DNA of 57,788 bases. Origin: Alectoria sarmentosa. Lineage: Eukaryota > Ascomycota > Lecanoromycetes > Lecanorales > Parmeliaceae. The stretch's first letter is position 1. Each line of letters begins with the position of its first letter. The DNA lies in NCBI GenBank assembly GCA_009733775.1, contig WOGZ01000221.1, positions 1 to 57,788 on the forward strand. The letters run 5' to 3'. Of this stretch, positions 24,501-38,736 are shown piece after piece. The notes below the pieces were generated by a model that saw only the letters and a list, made by a program, of their open reading frames with translations, searched no databases and had not been told where the DNA came from. A program made the position numbers and the translations under genes.

Positions 24501-27075
24501 TTTTTTTCGATCACGTTTTTTATAATTTTCACGATTATAATTATTATAATTATCGCGATTATCGCGATCTTCGCGGTCTTTTTTATTTATATCGTTTTTA
24601 TTTGAACGCTTATTGCGTGCATCGCATTCGTTAATATCGTATTAATTTTTTTTATAATAGATATAATATTTGTAAATCTAAATATAAATGCGAAAGTTAT
24701 TAAAATTTACGCTTATTTAAATACGATGCTCGACGACATTTTTAACGATAATAAAAATAAACACGAATTATTGAATATGTTTAAAAAAATCGTTAATAAT
24801 AACGACGAGCGTATGAATTTTCGAATATATAAAATTAAATAAATTAATGATAATATTAAAAAATCGAATTATCGTATAATTTAACGTTTATTTGATCTCA
24901 CGATCTTTATTATAAACGTTATAAATTTAATTATAATTCTCGCGATATGCGTTATATTAAAAATTTAATCTTTTATAAAAATAATAAATCTTTTAATTTT
25001 CATCGAAAAGAAAAATCGCTCGATCGAGTTGATTTTTGTATTTTCGAATAACGTTTATAAAAATATTAATATATTTTTACGATTTATTTTCGCAAATGAT
25101 TAAAATAAAAGATTTTAATTTAAAAATGATAAAATTAAAATTATTAAAATTTCGAGATTTATATTTTTCGAACTTTTTTCAAACATCAAAAATATTAATG
25201 TGATATTCGATTTTATTTCGAGAATTGTTTTCGTAACGAATTCTCATTATCGTGCAAATTTTATTATACATTTCGATTCAAATTAAAACGTTTATTTTAA
25301 TAATAATAAATTTTGTTTCGATGATTAAACGATTGTTCGAAACGTCTTTTATTTTAATGATAAGGTTTTCGATAAATATAATCGTATCGATTTCGATTTA
25401 ATATCATAATTTAATCAAATTCAAAAAGTCTTATATTTAACGTTTTTATTTAATATAATTAACAATTTTTATAAACATTTTAATCTTTTCAAATTAATTC
25501 AAAAAGGTCGAAAATTTAATTTTAAGATATTCGAATATAATATTAAAAAAAATTGATTTGAATTTCAAAACTTAAAAGCTTTTAAAATTTAAATTTAAAC
25601 TTTTATTTAAATTTATATTTATATTTAAAAAAATGATTTATAATGAAATAAGATTTAATGATAATGAAATTTACGTAATAAGATTTTTAAAAGTGATTAA
25701 AATAAACGATATTGAAAAAATAAAACGCGTTTTGAAATCGAAAAGTTCTTTATTAATAATAAATTTTAATAATGATTCGAAAATTAATTATTTCGAGATA
25801 AGAATGAAATTAATATAAAAATTTAAAATAAAATCATTATCGTTATCGTTATCATTATCATTATCGTTATTTAAAAAATGTTCAAAAATTTATAAAATTT
25901 CGAAAATATAAAAAAAATCTTATTGAATTTTAAAATTAATTTAATATAATTTAAATTTTCGTTTGCGAAAAGTCTTTGTTTTATAATTAAAAAAATATTT
26001 AACGATATTTAAAAAAATGATAAATTTAATGAATTTTGAAAAAAATATAAAAATATAAAAATATAAAAATGTTGCTTTAAAGAGAAATTATTTGATTTTA
26101 TAAATTATAACAAATTCGTAAAAAATACGTTATTCGAATTATATTAATCGTTTTAATAATTAAAAAATCTTAAAATGAGAATAATAAGGTTTTAAAATTG
26201 AGAATGAAATTAATAATTTCATTTCGCTCATTTAAAACGCTCGAATATAACATTATTATTATTAAATCGCTTTATAACAAAAACTTCTTTTTTTTCAATT
26301 CTCGAAAAAAAAAAAAAAAAAATTTTACGCTTTAATTTTGATATATTAAATACGCGAAATAAAAAATGATTTTTTTTTAATTAATTATTAATCTTTATTT
26401 TTATTTTTAATTTTTCGATTTTTATTGCGAATATTTCGCAATTGAATTATCAAATATAATTATTATTATTAAATTTTAAATAAAGCGATTTATAAAATAA
26501 AGATATGTTATTTATCGTTTTAACGTGTCTCATATAAGGAAATTAACATGTTTCAAAAATTTAATAATTACGTAATTACGATCGCATAACAATTTTTGAT
26601 AATTTCGATATATTATAATTATTTGCGATATGTTTTAAATCGTTTTATTTTGTTTCGAACGAAAGTGAAAACGATATGAATATTGATAAAAATGATCAAA
26701 TATTAATAACGTTTCAACGTTCGAAAAAGCGATATTGATTTTTAAAAACGTTTATAATTTTCGAAAAGACGTTATTAATTATTAAAAAAAACGTTTTAAA
26801 TATCGTTAATTTTCAATATTATTTTCTTTGCGTTCGTTTCTTTACGATTTTTACGCGCTTTTATTATAAACGAATCATAATCATTTTAATTTAAATAATT
26901 ATTTTATAATGAATATTGTTTATATCAAAAAGGTTGCGTTATATAAATGTAACGATTTTTATAATTAACATTTTTATTGCGATGAGCATAAAAATGTTTG
27001 AAAATAATTTCAATTATAATGAATAATAAATAAGTTATATTGTAATAATGTCGATATAAGCTCGAATTTATAACC

Positions 27076-27210
27076 TATCAAAATATGAAATAAGACATTT
27101 AATTGTATTACTTTAAGAGTGCTACGAAAGAAAAAGCGATTTATGTACGATCGCATTAATGTGCGCACGTGACCGTCAAGGCTTGGCGTCTCGTGACCCG
27201 AATTTCAACA
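27076..27210 (-). repeat. 5-prime LTR of copia 1
   Basis: 135 bp, ending TTTCAACA at 27210 next to the AACCT duplication. It keeps CACGTGACCGTCAAGGCTTGG better than its partner LTR. Confidence 0.88.
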
Positions 27211-27215
27211 AACCT

Positions 27216-28219
27216 CACGTTCTCGTGAATTTATTATTTATCGACGTTTTCGAAATTTACGTTTTATGTTAACATCTCAATTCTCGATTAAAAAGAAATT
27301 TTATATTTATTCTCTCATTTTTTAATTATTTACGCGTCTTTTAACGAGAATGATATATTTCAAAATAAACGTTTAAAAAAATTAACACAAATTCGATATT
27401 AGGTAATAAATGTTAATCTTTTATTCGAATAATCTTTTCTACATATTCTTATTCTTGAAAAAAAAAAAACGAAATTCTCGAAAATAAGACATTATTATTA
27501 TTAATTATTATGAAATTAATTAAAAACGTATTATTTATTAAAAAAATAGGAAATTTTTCGAATTTTTCATTGATAACGTATCTTTGAATTTTTTTTTTAA
27601 TTGATTAAAAATCAAATATAAACGTGATTTTATCAGAAGAATTTATAGAAATCGATGTTATATTTGATGATAATGAATTTGCGGAAGTTTCTGCGGCAAC
27701 AATTTCGAAAATAACGATTAATTTTAATAAAGATAAACTTATTTTTGCGATAACAATTTTGAAAATAATGATTAATTTTGATAAAAATAAACCTGTTTTT
27801 GCGATAACAATTTCGAAAAAGAATAATGTTAACAACTTTGATTGATCGATTATTTATAAATTAATGTATTTTTTATTTTTTTTATTTGAAAACGTTTCGT
27901 CGCGAATATCGTCATTATTAAATAATCTTTTATTATTTGATTATCAATTATCGATTTAATCATTTAAATTTGACGTTTATAAATCATTTTTCGAATAAAG
28001 AAAAACGCGGGTTGCGAGAAATGAATATCTTTTTTTAAAAAATTCATATATTTCATTTATGAGATTCAACATTTTATTTATAATAATCGTATGTTTTTTT
28101 GAAAAAGTTTTGATGCTCGCTAAAGCGTTTTTCGCATTTTTAATTTTTATGACTTTCATATTTAAATGATTATTTAAGATTTTTATAATCTTTAACAAAC
28201 GTTATGCGATTAATAATCG
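27216..28219 (-). pseudogene. 3-prime internal part of gypsy C-prime (extra-ORF region)
   Basis: Minus-strand open pieces at 27977-28198 (NAKNALASIKTFSKKH) and 27605-27835 correspond to 55611-55850 and 55990-56138 of element C. No known domain. Position 27672-27676 region holds the empty version of the site where C carries the TA-flanked element. Conservation between the two copies is greater than expected for pure decay, but both are fairly young relative to each other. Confidence 0.6.
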
Positions 28220-28383
28220 TGTTGAGAATAGCTTGACAGAAAGCTTGGCAGATGTTTATAAAACAGATCTTCCTTTTCATAACTTTTCTCAAAAATCATC
28301 ACATTCACAATTCGTTATCGTTCGTGATTCATTTTCCTTCTTGATTTTTGTTATAAAAACATTTCTTTTCTAAAAACGTAACA
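28220..28383 (+). repeat. 5-prime LTR of gypsy C
   Basis: TGTTGAGAATAGCTTGAC to ACGTAACA, followed by the primer-binding-like TTTGATAATAACATT. Aligns with 57593 onward and with 19342-19508 inverted. Confidence 0.88.
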
Positions 28384-28899
28384 TTTGATAATAACATTAA
28401 AATTACATTTAATATCATCAAAAATTTATCTCATACCAATAGAATTTTTTTTACACATCAAAAATTTATTTCACATCAATAAAAATTGTTTTTATATATT
28501 AAAAAGCTTATACGATCTTTATCTTCTTTCATAATCATTAACAATTATTTTTTAAATTGATCGATGAGACTTTCAAAATGGCTTTTTTCATTAATTTTAT
28601 TAATCGTGAAACAATTATTTTTAATTTTCAATTATAAAGTTTTTGTATTAATGATCATTTTTACGCAAATTTATTAAATGAGAAAAGTTATTAACTTATA
28701 AATTACATTATATGAAACAATTTTCGTTCGTCGTTAATTTTTAAAAACATCAAAATTATTATCAAAAACGAGCGTGCATAAATTCGATTTAATTCGATTG
28801 AATTATTTTTTTTATCTTTTGATTGAGCGATTAATAAGTCTCATTTATGAATTACATTCGTTATTTTTAATAAAAACATATTTATTCTTCGACGATTAT

Positions 28900-31060
28900 A
28901 GGATTCATCGTCGACGAGATTCATGTTTCATATTTCTTTTATTATCTCATTTATCAATATAATCATTCAAAAAAAAAACGAAAAAACTTTTGAGAATTTA
29001 TTTAATAATAATTTCACACTTAAACTTATTTATTTTATCGAAAAAACTTTCGAAAATCTATTTAATAACGATTTTATATTTGAATTTATTCATCTTAACG
29101 AAACGATTATCTTTGATATAAAAAGTTCGATTCTTTAAAGAAAAAAACGACGTCAATTTATATTCACATTAAAACGTTCTATTTTTTCACTTTTCTCGTT
29201 AACAATTCGAAAGTTCAAATTATTCTCTGCATTTTTTTTTTTTTTTAACGATTTGAAATTCTCTTCTTTTTTATTTAAAAGAATTATCTTTGATAAGATG
29301 ATCGAAAATAATAATAATTTTGATGAGTTTCGTAATTTCTTTAATATTGATTTTCTCGATTTCGACAATAATCGAATTCTTATTCAAAATCACACGATTG
29401 AATCTTTATTTTTTTAATTTTTTTAAGAATCGAGAACGTAGCAGTCTCTGTTTTTTACTCTTTTAAAAATAAATTTTATTATATAATAAACAATGCTGCA
29501 AGTTATGCAAATTATCTTAAATAACTTTTAATTTATATTCGATTTAATAAATCTTTTCGAATCGCAAGGACTTTAAAGACCTTTTAAACAAATTCAAAAA
29601 AATCAAAGAAATTTTGAAAATAATTTTCGTGTTTTCGATTTAAAATTCTTTTATTCAAATTTAAAAGAATTTTATGATATTGATAACATTGTCTTTGTAA
29701 ATAAAAAAAACATACATTAAAAAATATATTTCTTTTATTGACGAGTAAAAGATTACATTATAATCAAAAACGAAAATATCGTGCGAACAAATCTTTTCAC
29801 TTATTTTTGTGAAACGACACTTTTTTGATAATTAAACATTTTTTTTCAAGATGAAAAAGATATCATAATGTAATTGCAAATGAGATTTAAAAGAACATTT
29901 ATTCGTTTATAAAAAAGATTTAAAATTTTGATGTTTTCGACATTAAATAAATTTATTAAATAAATTTATATTATAATAAACGTTAATAATAAGCGAGATT
30001 CAATTAATTACGTTCAAAACGTATTCAAATATGCAATTTAAACAAATATTATGAATGAACATGTTCAAATTATTTGAGCTTGAAATCATTTAAATATCGA
30101 ATTTCAAATTTTCATATTATCGTCTATTTCTCACATTATTTTATACCAATTCATAAAAGAATTTGATAATCGCAAAAAATTATAATATCGTATTTATTAA
30201 TAAAAGAAATTTTAGCAAAAGGATATTCGCAAGAAAATTTATGATCGTGAGAAAAATAAAAAGCGTGAACGTAATCATGATCGAGATCGATTCGAAAAGA
30301 AAGAATCAATATCAAAAAAAAGATAAAATGAATATATGAATAAATCGTTTTTTTTTCACGATTTTTCATATCGAAATCGCATATTTTTTAATCGACGTCG
30401 TTATATTCAAATTATACGAATTTTTTTATATATTCTTTCTATGATTAACGAACTTATATTCCTTATTAATAAAATCAAGATGATCAAATATTATTTTATA
30501 CATAATTGTCGATTCAAGCTCAAATTTAAAAGCAATTTCAATTAAATTCATTTATTTTAAAAAACGATCTTTCAACATTTAAATAATCGTTTATGATCAT
30601 AATCAAAAACGCATAATTAAATTAATTATAATATCCGAATCGATCGAATTATAAGAATCGAAATGAACGATTATTTTATCTTTCAAAATAATATGATAAT
30701 AATTAAAAATATGAAAATCTTAAATATGAAAATTCAAAATATGAAAATTCAAAAAAATTTAATGAAATGTTTATAATTCGCGCTTCGCAAAAAGTTTATT
30801 TCAATAAATTTTCGAATAAAGATATTTATTATGATATCGAAAAATATTATAAAAATTCTGATGTTCATTATTTCGTAAATTCTTTTTTTTATCATATAAA
30901 TAATAAAGAACAATTTCACGATGTTCATAAAAATAAGTTTTCGAAAAATGAAAATAAAACGAAATTTAAAAACGACGTAAATGTTGAATTCGTCGTTGTT
31001 TTTTATCATATCATGATTAACAAAATAAATGAGAAATTAATATATCGTAAATGTTAAAAG
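28900..31060 (+). pseudogene. Gag region of gypsy C (broken)
   Basis: Around 30230-30340 one frame reads YDREKNKKRERNHDRDRFE, a basic, Arg/Asp-rich tail typical of fungal gypsy Gag. Near 30480-30530 KYYFIHNCRFKLKFKSN resembles a decayed zinc knuckle of the form KCxxCxKxxCxSxxH. The open piece 30767-31057 (plus) lies between this and the protease. The assignment is by motif shape and order. Confidence 0.55.
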
Positions 31061-31463
31061 AAATTTGTTTTTAATAATTTTTTGCATATATATTTTCGAT
31101 CGAAATTTTATCGACGAAAGATAATGAGATTTGAAAAATTACAAAAAAATAAAAAATCATTATATAAATTGACTTTGATGAAAGAATTTATTATTAAAAA
31201 AATTGAAATTGATAAAATTAATAACATCTTTTACTTTTTCGAACGAAATGTCTTTTCGTTTTTAACATTATTTAATCGAACTTTTCAATTTCTTTAAAAA
31301 TACGCCTTTTAAATCAAATTCTTTAAATATAAAATGTTTTATAAATATAAATAACAGATTATTTTTGAAACGATTTATATCTTTTTTAATCATAAAAAAA
31401 TATGAATCCGTAATTATTCTGCGAGGAATAAATTTTAATCGATATTTCACGAATAAATGAATC

Positions 31464-31599
31464 TGTTGAAATTTCGGGTCACGTGACGCCAAGCCTTGGC
31501 GTTACGTGCGCATTATTAATGCGCTCGTACATAAATCGCTCTTTCTTCCGTAATACTCTTAAAACAATACAATTAAGTGTTTTATTTCATATTTTGATA
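31464..31599 (+). repeat. 5-prime LTR of copia 2
   Basis: Starts TGTTGAAATTTCGGGTCACG, ends TTTTGATA. Contains the inverted repeat ACGCCAAG-C-CTTGGCGT at about 31486-31502. Confidence 0.9.
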
Positions 31600-32999
31600 A
31601 ATTATAAGTTCGAACTTTGTATCGACATTGTTACAATATAATTTATTTATTATCATTATAATTGAGGTTATTTTCAAACATTTTTATGTTCATCGCAATG
31701 AAAATATTAATTATAAAAATCGTTACGTTCACGTAACGTAATCTTTTTAATGTGAATAATACTCATTATAAGATGATTATTTAAATCAAAATGATTACGA
31801 TTCGTTCGTAACGAAAATGTATAAAAATCACAAAAAAACGAGCGCAAAAAAAGTAACGTTGAAAATTGACGACATTTAAAACGCTTTTTTTAATAATTAA
31901 TAACGCCTTTTTCGAAAATTACGAACGTTTTTAAAAATCAATATCGTTTTTTTAAACGCTGAAACGTTATCAATATTCGATCATTTTCATTAATATTTAT
32001 ATCATTTTCATTTTCGTTCAAAACAAAATAAGATGATTCGAAATATATCGCAAATAATCGTGATATATCGAAATTATTAAAAGTTATTATGCGATCGTGA
32101 TTATGTGATTATTAAATCTTTAAAACATGTCAATTTCTTTACGTGAAATACGTTAAAATAATAAATAATATATCTTTATTTTATAAATCGCTTTATTTAA
32201 AACTCGATAATGATAATTATATTTAACGATTCAATTGCGAAATATTCGCAATAAAAATCAAAAAATCAAAAACAAAAGTAAAAATTAATAATTAATCAAA
32301 GAGAAATCACTTTTTATTTCGCGTATTTAACATATCAAAATTAAAACGCAAAAGAAAAAAAAAATTTATTTTGAAAATCAAAAAAAAAAGTCTTTATTAT
32401 AAAACGATTTAATAATAATAATGTTATATTCGAGCGCTTTAAACGAGCGAAACGAAATTATCAATTTTATTTTCGATTTCGAAACTTTATTATTCTTTTT
32501 TCAAAGTTTTTTAATTATTAAAATGATTAATATAATTTAAATAACGTATTTTTTATAAATTCGTTGCGATTTATAAAATCAAATAATTTCTTTTCAAAAT
32601 AATATTTTTATATCTTTATATTTTTTTCAAAATTCATCAAATTTATCGCCTTTTTAAACATCGTCAAATATTTTTTCAATTATAAAATAAAGATTTTTCG
32701 CAAACGAAAATTCAAATTATATTAAATTAATTTTAAAATTCAATAAAACTTTTCTCATATTTTCGAAATCTTATAAATTTTTAAACATTTTTTGAATAAT
32801 AATAATGATAACGATAACGATAACGACTTTATTTCAAACTTTTACATTAATTTCATTTTTATTTCAAAATAATTAATTTTCAAATCATTATCAAAATTTA
32901 TCATTAATAAAAAGCTTTTCGATTTCAAAACGCGTTTTATTTTTTTAACGTCGTTTATTTTAATTATTTTTAAAAGTCTTATTATATAAATTTCATCAT

Positions 33000-34200
33000 T
33001 TTCAAACCTTATTTCATTATAAATCACTTTTTCGAATATAAATTCAAATAAAAATTCAAATTTAAATTTAAATTTCGCGAGCTTTTAAATTTTAAAATTC
33101 AAATCAATTCTTTTCGAACATTATATTCGAACATTTTAAAATTAAACTTTTAATTTTTTTAAATTAATTTGAAAAGATTAAAATGTTTATGAAAACTATT
33201 AATTATATTAAATGAAAATGTCAAATATAAAACTTTTTAAATTTAATTGAATTATAACATTAAATCGAAATCGATACGATTATGTTTATCGAAAATTTTA
33301 TCATTAAAATAAAAGACGTTTTGAATAATCATTTAATCGTCGAAATAAAGTTTATTATCATTAAAATAAACATCTCAATTTAAATCGAAACGTATAATAA
33401 AATTTGTATAATAATAAAAACTCGTTGCGAAAACAATTTTCGAAATAAAATCGAATATTACATTAATGTCTTTAATGTTTAAAAAAAATTCGAAAAATAT
33501 AAATTTCGAAATTTTAACATTCTCAACTTTATTATTTTTAAATTAAAATTTTTCATTTTAATCATTTATGAAAACAAATTATAAAAATATATTAATATTT
33601 TTATAAACGTTATTCGAAAATTCAAAAATTAGTTCGATCGAGCGATTTTTCTTTTTAATAAAAATTGAAAAATTTATCATTTTTATAAAAAATTGAATTT
33701 TCAATATAATGCGTATCGCGAAAATTATATTCAAATTCATAACGTTTATAATGAAGATCGTAAAATCAAATAAACGTTGAATTATACGATAACTCGATTT
33801 CTCAACATCATCATCAATTTATTTAATTTTATTTCGAAAACGCATACGCTCATCGTTATTATTGACGATTTTCTTAAACATATTTAACAATTCGTATTTA
33901 TTTTTATTATCGTTGAAGATGTCATCAAGCATCGTATTCAAATAAATGTAAACTTTAATAATTTTCGCATTTATATTCAAATTTGCAAATATTATATTCA
34001 TTATAAAAAAAATTAATATAATATTAACGAATGCGGATACACGCAATAAGCGCTCAAATAAAAACGATATAAATAAAAAAAATCGCGAAAGTCGCGATAA
34101 TCGTGATAATTATAATTATAAAAATCGTGAAAAACGTAATCGAAAAAAAGAAAATTTCGAATTTAAATTCGTTAAAAAATTAAAGAATTAATTTAATAAT
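33000..34200 (+). pseudogene. Gag region of copia 2 (broken)
   Basis: Near 34020-34160 the plus frame reads DTRNKRSNKNDINKK, NRESRDNRDNYNYKNRE and RNRKKENFEF, a basic Arg/Asn/Asp-rich segment expected before the Gag zinc knuckle. The knuckle itself is not clear. Upstream limits are unknown. Confidence 0.5.
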
Positions 34201-35399
34201 ATTAACGCAATTATAATGATTATCTAATCAAAAATCGCTCATTATTTCATTATTCACATTAATTTTATCATTTTTATTACTCTTATCGTTTTCGTTATTT
34301 TTAAATCGACTTTTAAATTTATCGCAAATTTTAACGTCTTAAATAAAAAGGTTTATAAAGTTATTAAATTCAAAGTTGTTAATAAAGCGTAAATTATTAT
34401 TTTATTCATTATAATAATAATGTTCTTTTTTTGATTTCAAAATTATGTATATATTTAACATATGATTCACATTTTTTCGATCTTTAAGATTTTTAAATCT
34501 TTTCAATCTTCACGCTTTATGAATAATTTTATTAATAATCACATAATTATTAATTTCGAAAATATCGAATTTGAATGTAAAATGAATAATGTTAAACGCA
34601 TCTTAATTTTTTGAAACGTTTAATTCGTATTTAATTACAATTTCAATTTCATTTTTAAAAAACAATTGAAAAAATAAGAATTTTTTTTAATTTTTATTTT
34701 CGACGACATTATCGTCGAAAAGCAACGTTTCTTTTTTAAACATATTTAAAATCGTTTATATGCGTTCGATATTTAAAAAAAAACCTTTTTAATCTTAATA
34801 ATCGTTAATGAAAAAATTTTCATTTATAATAAATCTTTAATTGAATTTATTTTTAATAATTAAAAATCTTAATCTTTATCGAAATTTCAAATTGATAAAA
34901 CAATTTTTCATATGTGACACGCATATTATAATCATTTAAACGTTCAAAATCTCAAAAAGTTAATCAAAATGTGCGTTAAAATAAATTTTTCAATTTCATT
35001 TTTCGACGATGTTTGCGAATTATGTTTTATGATCAATATGAAAATAAAATTATATAAACGACACATTATTTTTAAAAAATGATAAAATAACTTAATTCAC
35101 AGCGACCTTTAAGATTCATTCGATGTTTTTTAAAATGATTTTAAATGAATAATTATCTTTTTTAACGATAAAACTTTTCGATTTAACATTTATTTATTAT
35201 TTAATAAATCTAATTTAACAATTCTTATCGCGTTTAAAATGTTTTTTAATAATTCAAAACATGATAATAATAAATATATTCGCTTTCGCATTGACTGCGA
35301 CATTAAATTCGATATTTATTAAATAAATTTTTTTTTGATTATTCAAAAATATTATTTGAAAAGATATCGTATTTGATAATTTTCAAATAAATAACAAAT

Positions 35400-37790
35400 T
35401 TAAACGTTTAAACGTTATTATTCAACGCAAAATAAACGTTATATTTAAAAAAAACAAATTATTTCAAAAATATTAAATAAAGTTTATTCGAATGATTAAT
35501 ATTCTTCGTAATATTCAATTCATCATCGATTATAACGTTATTTTATTCGAAATCAATATCGAATCTCTTTTAATATATTTCATTTACACATTATCAATCA
35601 AATCGATTATTATTAAATTATTCTTCGCAATATTAATTAAAAAAAATATCAAAATCGCGTCATCAAAAAGCGTTTTTTAAAATATTAAAATAAAAATTAT
35701 CGTATACTCTTAAACAGCGATGAAATAATTATTATTTTTAATATTAATTAAATCGACAACGTTTTTTTTAAATTCACCCTTTTCAAATTAAATATCATTA
35801 TTATTAAAAAATAAATTGACATTTATCGCAATAAACGCAAATTCGTTGAAAATATCAAACATTAAAATCATTTATTTCTCTTTTCATTTACAATTTCAAA
35901 AAAAAAGCGTCAAAAAACGTATATAATTATCAAAAAAAAGATTAATTATCTATTTAATTTCATTTCAATCTCAAATTTTTTTTTATCAAAAACCGTTATT
36001 TCAAACGCATTTGATTTAAAACCTATAATAAAACGATCGCTTAATACGCTCAACGACGATATTATAACTTTTTCATCTTCATTTATATTAACGCCCAAAT
36101 TTATCATTCGCTTCATAATCAATAAAGTTTTTAAATTTATTTTTATTATAAAATCGTTCGAAATTATGAAATTATATTAAAATCTCATTTTAAATTTTTT
36201 CATTTTATTAACAAAAGTCGCTCTCATTAAATTTTATAAATTTCAAAATTTCAAAAAAATCATAACGAATTTTTATCGTAAAATGCATTAATAAATAATT
36301 ATATAAAACGAAATCAACTTTTTCATTATTAATAACATTTGAATTTTAATAAATTTATTTTCGAATACGCGTGTCTTAAAAGATAAATGAATTTATAAAA
36401 TCAAAAAAAAATTTATCAACGAAATTATACGATATAAAACTCGTTAAATGATTTATAACTTCGAATAACGAAAAAAAATCGATTTTAACGAAACTTTCGC
36501 TTTAATAATTAAATTTATAAATTATAAAATCATTTTCGCCCTTATAATAACCCTAAATTAAAAACTTAAATAAATAAATATCAAAATCGTTTTTTTATAT
36601 AACAATGTTAAAAAAACAATTTATATAATACAATTCACGAGATTTAAAATCAAAAACAAAAAAAATAAGGTTTATAAACTCATAAAAGCGTTATACGATT
36701 TAAAACAATCTTCGAAAATTTGATATAATATTCTCACAACGTATTTCCAAAAATTGAATTTCGAATTTATCGTCGTTGATTTTTCGATATTTATTAATAA
36801 CATTATCATTATCGTTATTTATATAAATGACATTTTATTTATAAATCTCGATAAAGTCGACATTTAAACGATTAAAAATAAACTTTATAAAAAATTTAAA
36901 ATGATCGATTTGAATTTATATATTTATTATCTTGATATAACGATCGCAAAAGATTATATTAATCGTATTTTACGTCTTAAACAAACAATTTATATCGAAT
37001 TTTTTTTTATTAATCATAACATAATTGAATCAATCGTTATTTCAACTTTCATCATTAACGATAAATTTCATATCGTTAAAAATGACTTCGTGATCACTGA
37101 AAAATCTCATCACGCTTATCAATCTATCATTAATTTTTTAATATATACGATATTAAACACGCGCTCGAATATCGCTTTCGCAATTTCAATAATTTTTTAA
37201 TATAATTCGAATTTTAATATCTTTTATTAAAACGCAATTAAACGCATTTTTCGATATCTCAATTATATAAAGAATTAACAATTTATATTTCGAGACGACT
37301 TTAAACTTTTCATAAATTACATTAACGTTAATTAAATAAATAATCAAAACACTTCACGTTTTATTTTTGAATACGTTTTTAATATAAATAATATAACAAT
37401 TAATTAATTTTTCAAGCGATAATTTATAATAACGTTTTCAATTTATGAAATCGAATATATTAATCAAATTCAAATTATCAAAAAAACGATTTAATTACGC
37501 GAACTTCTTAATCAATTCAATTCAAACATTAAATGTTTTCAAATAATAATGATTTATTGCGATAATCAAAACGTTATAACGTTAATCAAAAACCCTCAAT
37601 TTCATATTCATATCAAACATATTAACATTCAACATCATTATATACGAAAATAAATCATCGTCGAGAATGTCGTCTTAAAATATGTTTTTATCAATCAACA
37701 AATAATCGACGATTTTATCAAAACCCTCTTTAAAAACAAATTCGAAAGATTTCATCAATTAATCGAATTAAAACATCATTTATAAATAAT
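35400..37790 (+). pseudogene. Copia 2 pol: integrase, reverse transcriptase, RNase H (broken)
   Basis: Integrase C-terminal block at about 35425-35680: ITQRKINVIF-like, then IRMINILRNIQFIIDYNV, family IRTANILRNIxPxxDHDxTPFE. RT end block at 36901-37200: YYLDITIAKDYINRILRLK, then HHAYQSIINFLIYTILNTR, family YYLGMTIARDRxxRTLRLxQ ... YQSAVGSLMYAMLGTR. RNase H at about 37555-37790: IYCDNQNVITLIKNPQF, IKHINIQHHYIR and VFINQQIIDDFIKTL, family IYCDNQGAIALAKNPxF ... TKHIDIQHHFIRE ... TDQQVADGLTKAL. Ala, Gly and Thr positions have changed to Ile, Asn or Val as RIP predicts, and stops interrupt every domain. Confidence 0.9.
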
Positions 37791-38736
37791 CTCTCGCGTT
37801 AATTTTAAAAAAATCATCATTATAATTTTAAAGAAATTATCATTATAACTTTAAAAAAGCAATCATTATTTAACTTCAAAAAAGCAATCATTATTTATAA
37901 AATCAATTTAATATCATTATTCAATTATTTCAAAAAAGCGATTTTATTAATTTTCACATTTTAAATAATCGATCAAATTTATTCGCAAAATCTTAATTAT
38001 TAATTTTAACGTCCCTTACAAACAAACTCTTATTTATTAAAACTCAATTTAAAATTGATTTATTATTATTATATTTATAATTATAAATTTTATAAGCATC
38101 TATTCAAAAGACTTATATTTATATACGATTCAAATTTGAAAATTATATCATCATTAAAAAGATCGTTATCGCCAAACTGCTCAACTATTCACGAAATTTT
38201 TCAATAATATAATTTTCAAATGCTTTTAAACGTCATCATAATTATCATATTTATGCTTTTAAACATTATTATCGTTATCATCATCATTATCATTATCGCA
38301 ATGTATCAATCGCAATTTATATACATTTTATTAATTATTATTATCAAGCATTAATATTTTAAAACGATTCTCATAAACCTTACGATCGATCGCATACATG
38401 CATATACAATTCGAAACATTTCATTCAATCGAAAAATTTACCCTCACATATATTCATCGATCATATATCGCTCGATTTTTGATATGCATCAAATAAATTG
38501 AAAATAAATTTATCAAAAAACGGTTTTTCGTCAAAAAGTGGAATTTTTCTATATGACACCGTGACGGATATGTTTAAAAGGACATAATCGTTTTCAGATT
38601 TCGATTTTCTTCGGATTTTCACTGTTTCTACCCGATTTTGAACATCGCGAATTTCGAATCTCATGTTTTGAAATTTGAATGCTTTAAGGAATATAAAGAA
38701 TGATAAAGAGATATAAAGTGGTTTCACGCTTACAAT

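Larger units (their letters stand above)
19535..27210 (-). mobile_element. Complete Ty1/copia element 1 (minus strand), TSD AACCT
   Basis: 7676 bp with terminal LTRs 19535-19669 and 27076-27210 and a perfect 5-bp duplication (AACCT at 19530-19534 and 27211-27215). It aligns inverted along its length with copia 2 (31464-39014). For example, the 3-prime non-coding part 19670-20120 mirrors 38440-38878, and sequence near 21440 mirrors 37205. Identification as Ty1/copia comes from the integrase-RT-RNase H order read in the better preserved copy 2. RIP-type decay is heavier here than in copy 2. Confidence 0.9.
19342..28219 (-). mobile_element. Gypsy C-prime, 3-prime end only, minus strand, interrupted by a copia
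   Basis: Made of 19342-19534 and 27216-28219, separated by copia 1. On the minus strand it runs from internal sequence (28219 down to 27216) into a purine tract and the 3-prime LTR (19508 down to 19342). It aligns with the equivalent end of element C (about 55586-57592 plus its LTR). The open segment 27977-28198 (minus) matches 55611-55850 (plus) almost residue for residue. The copy stops exactly where the plus-strand LTR of C begins (28220), so C appears to have inserted into it; the rest should lie beyond the window. Confidence 0.82.
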
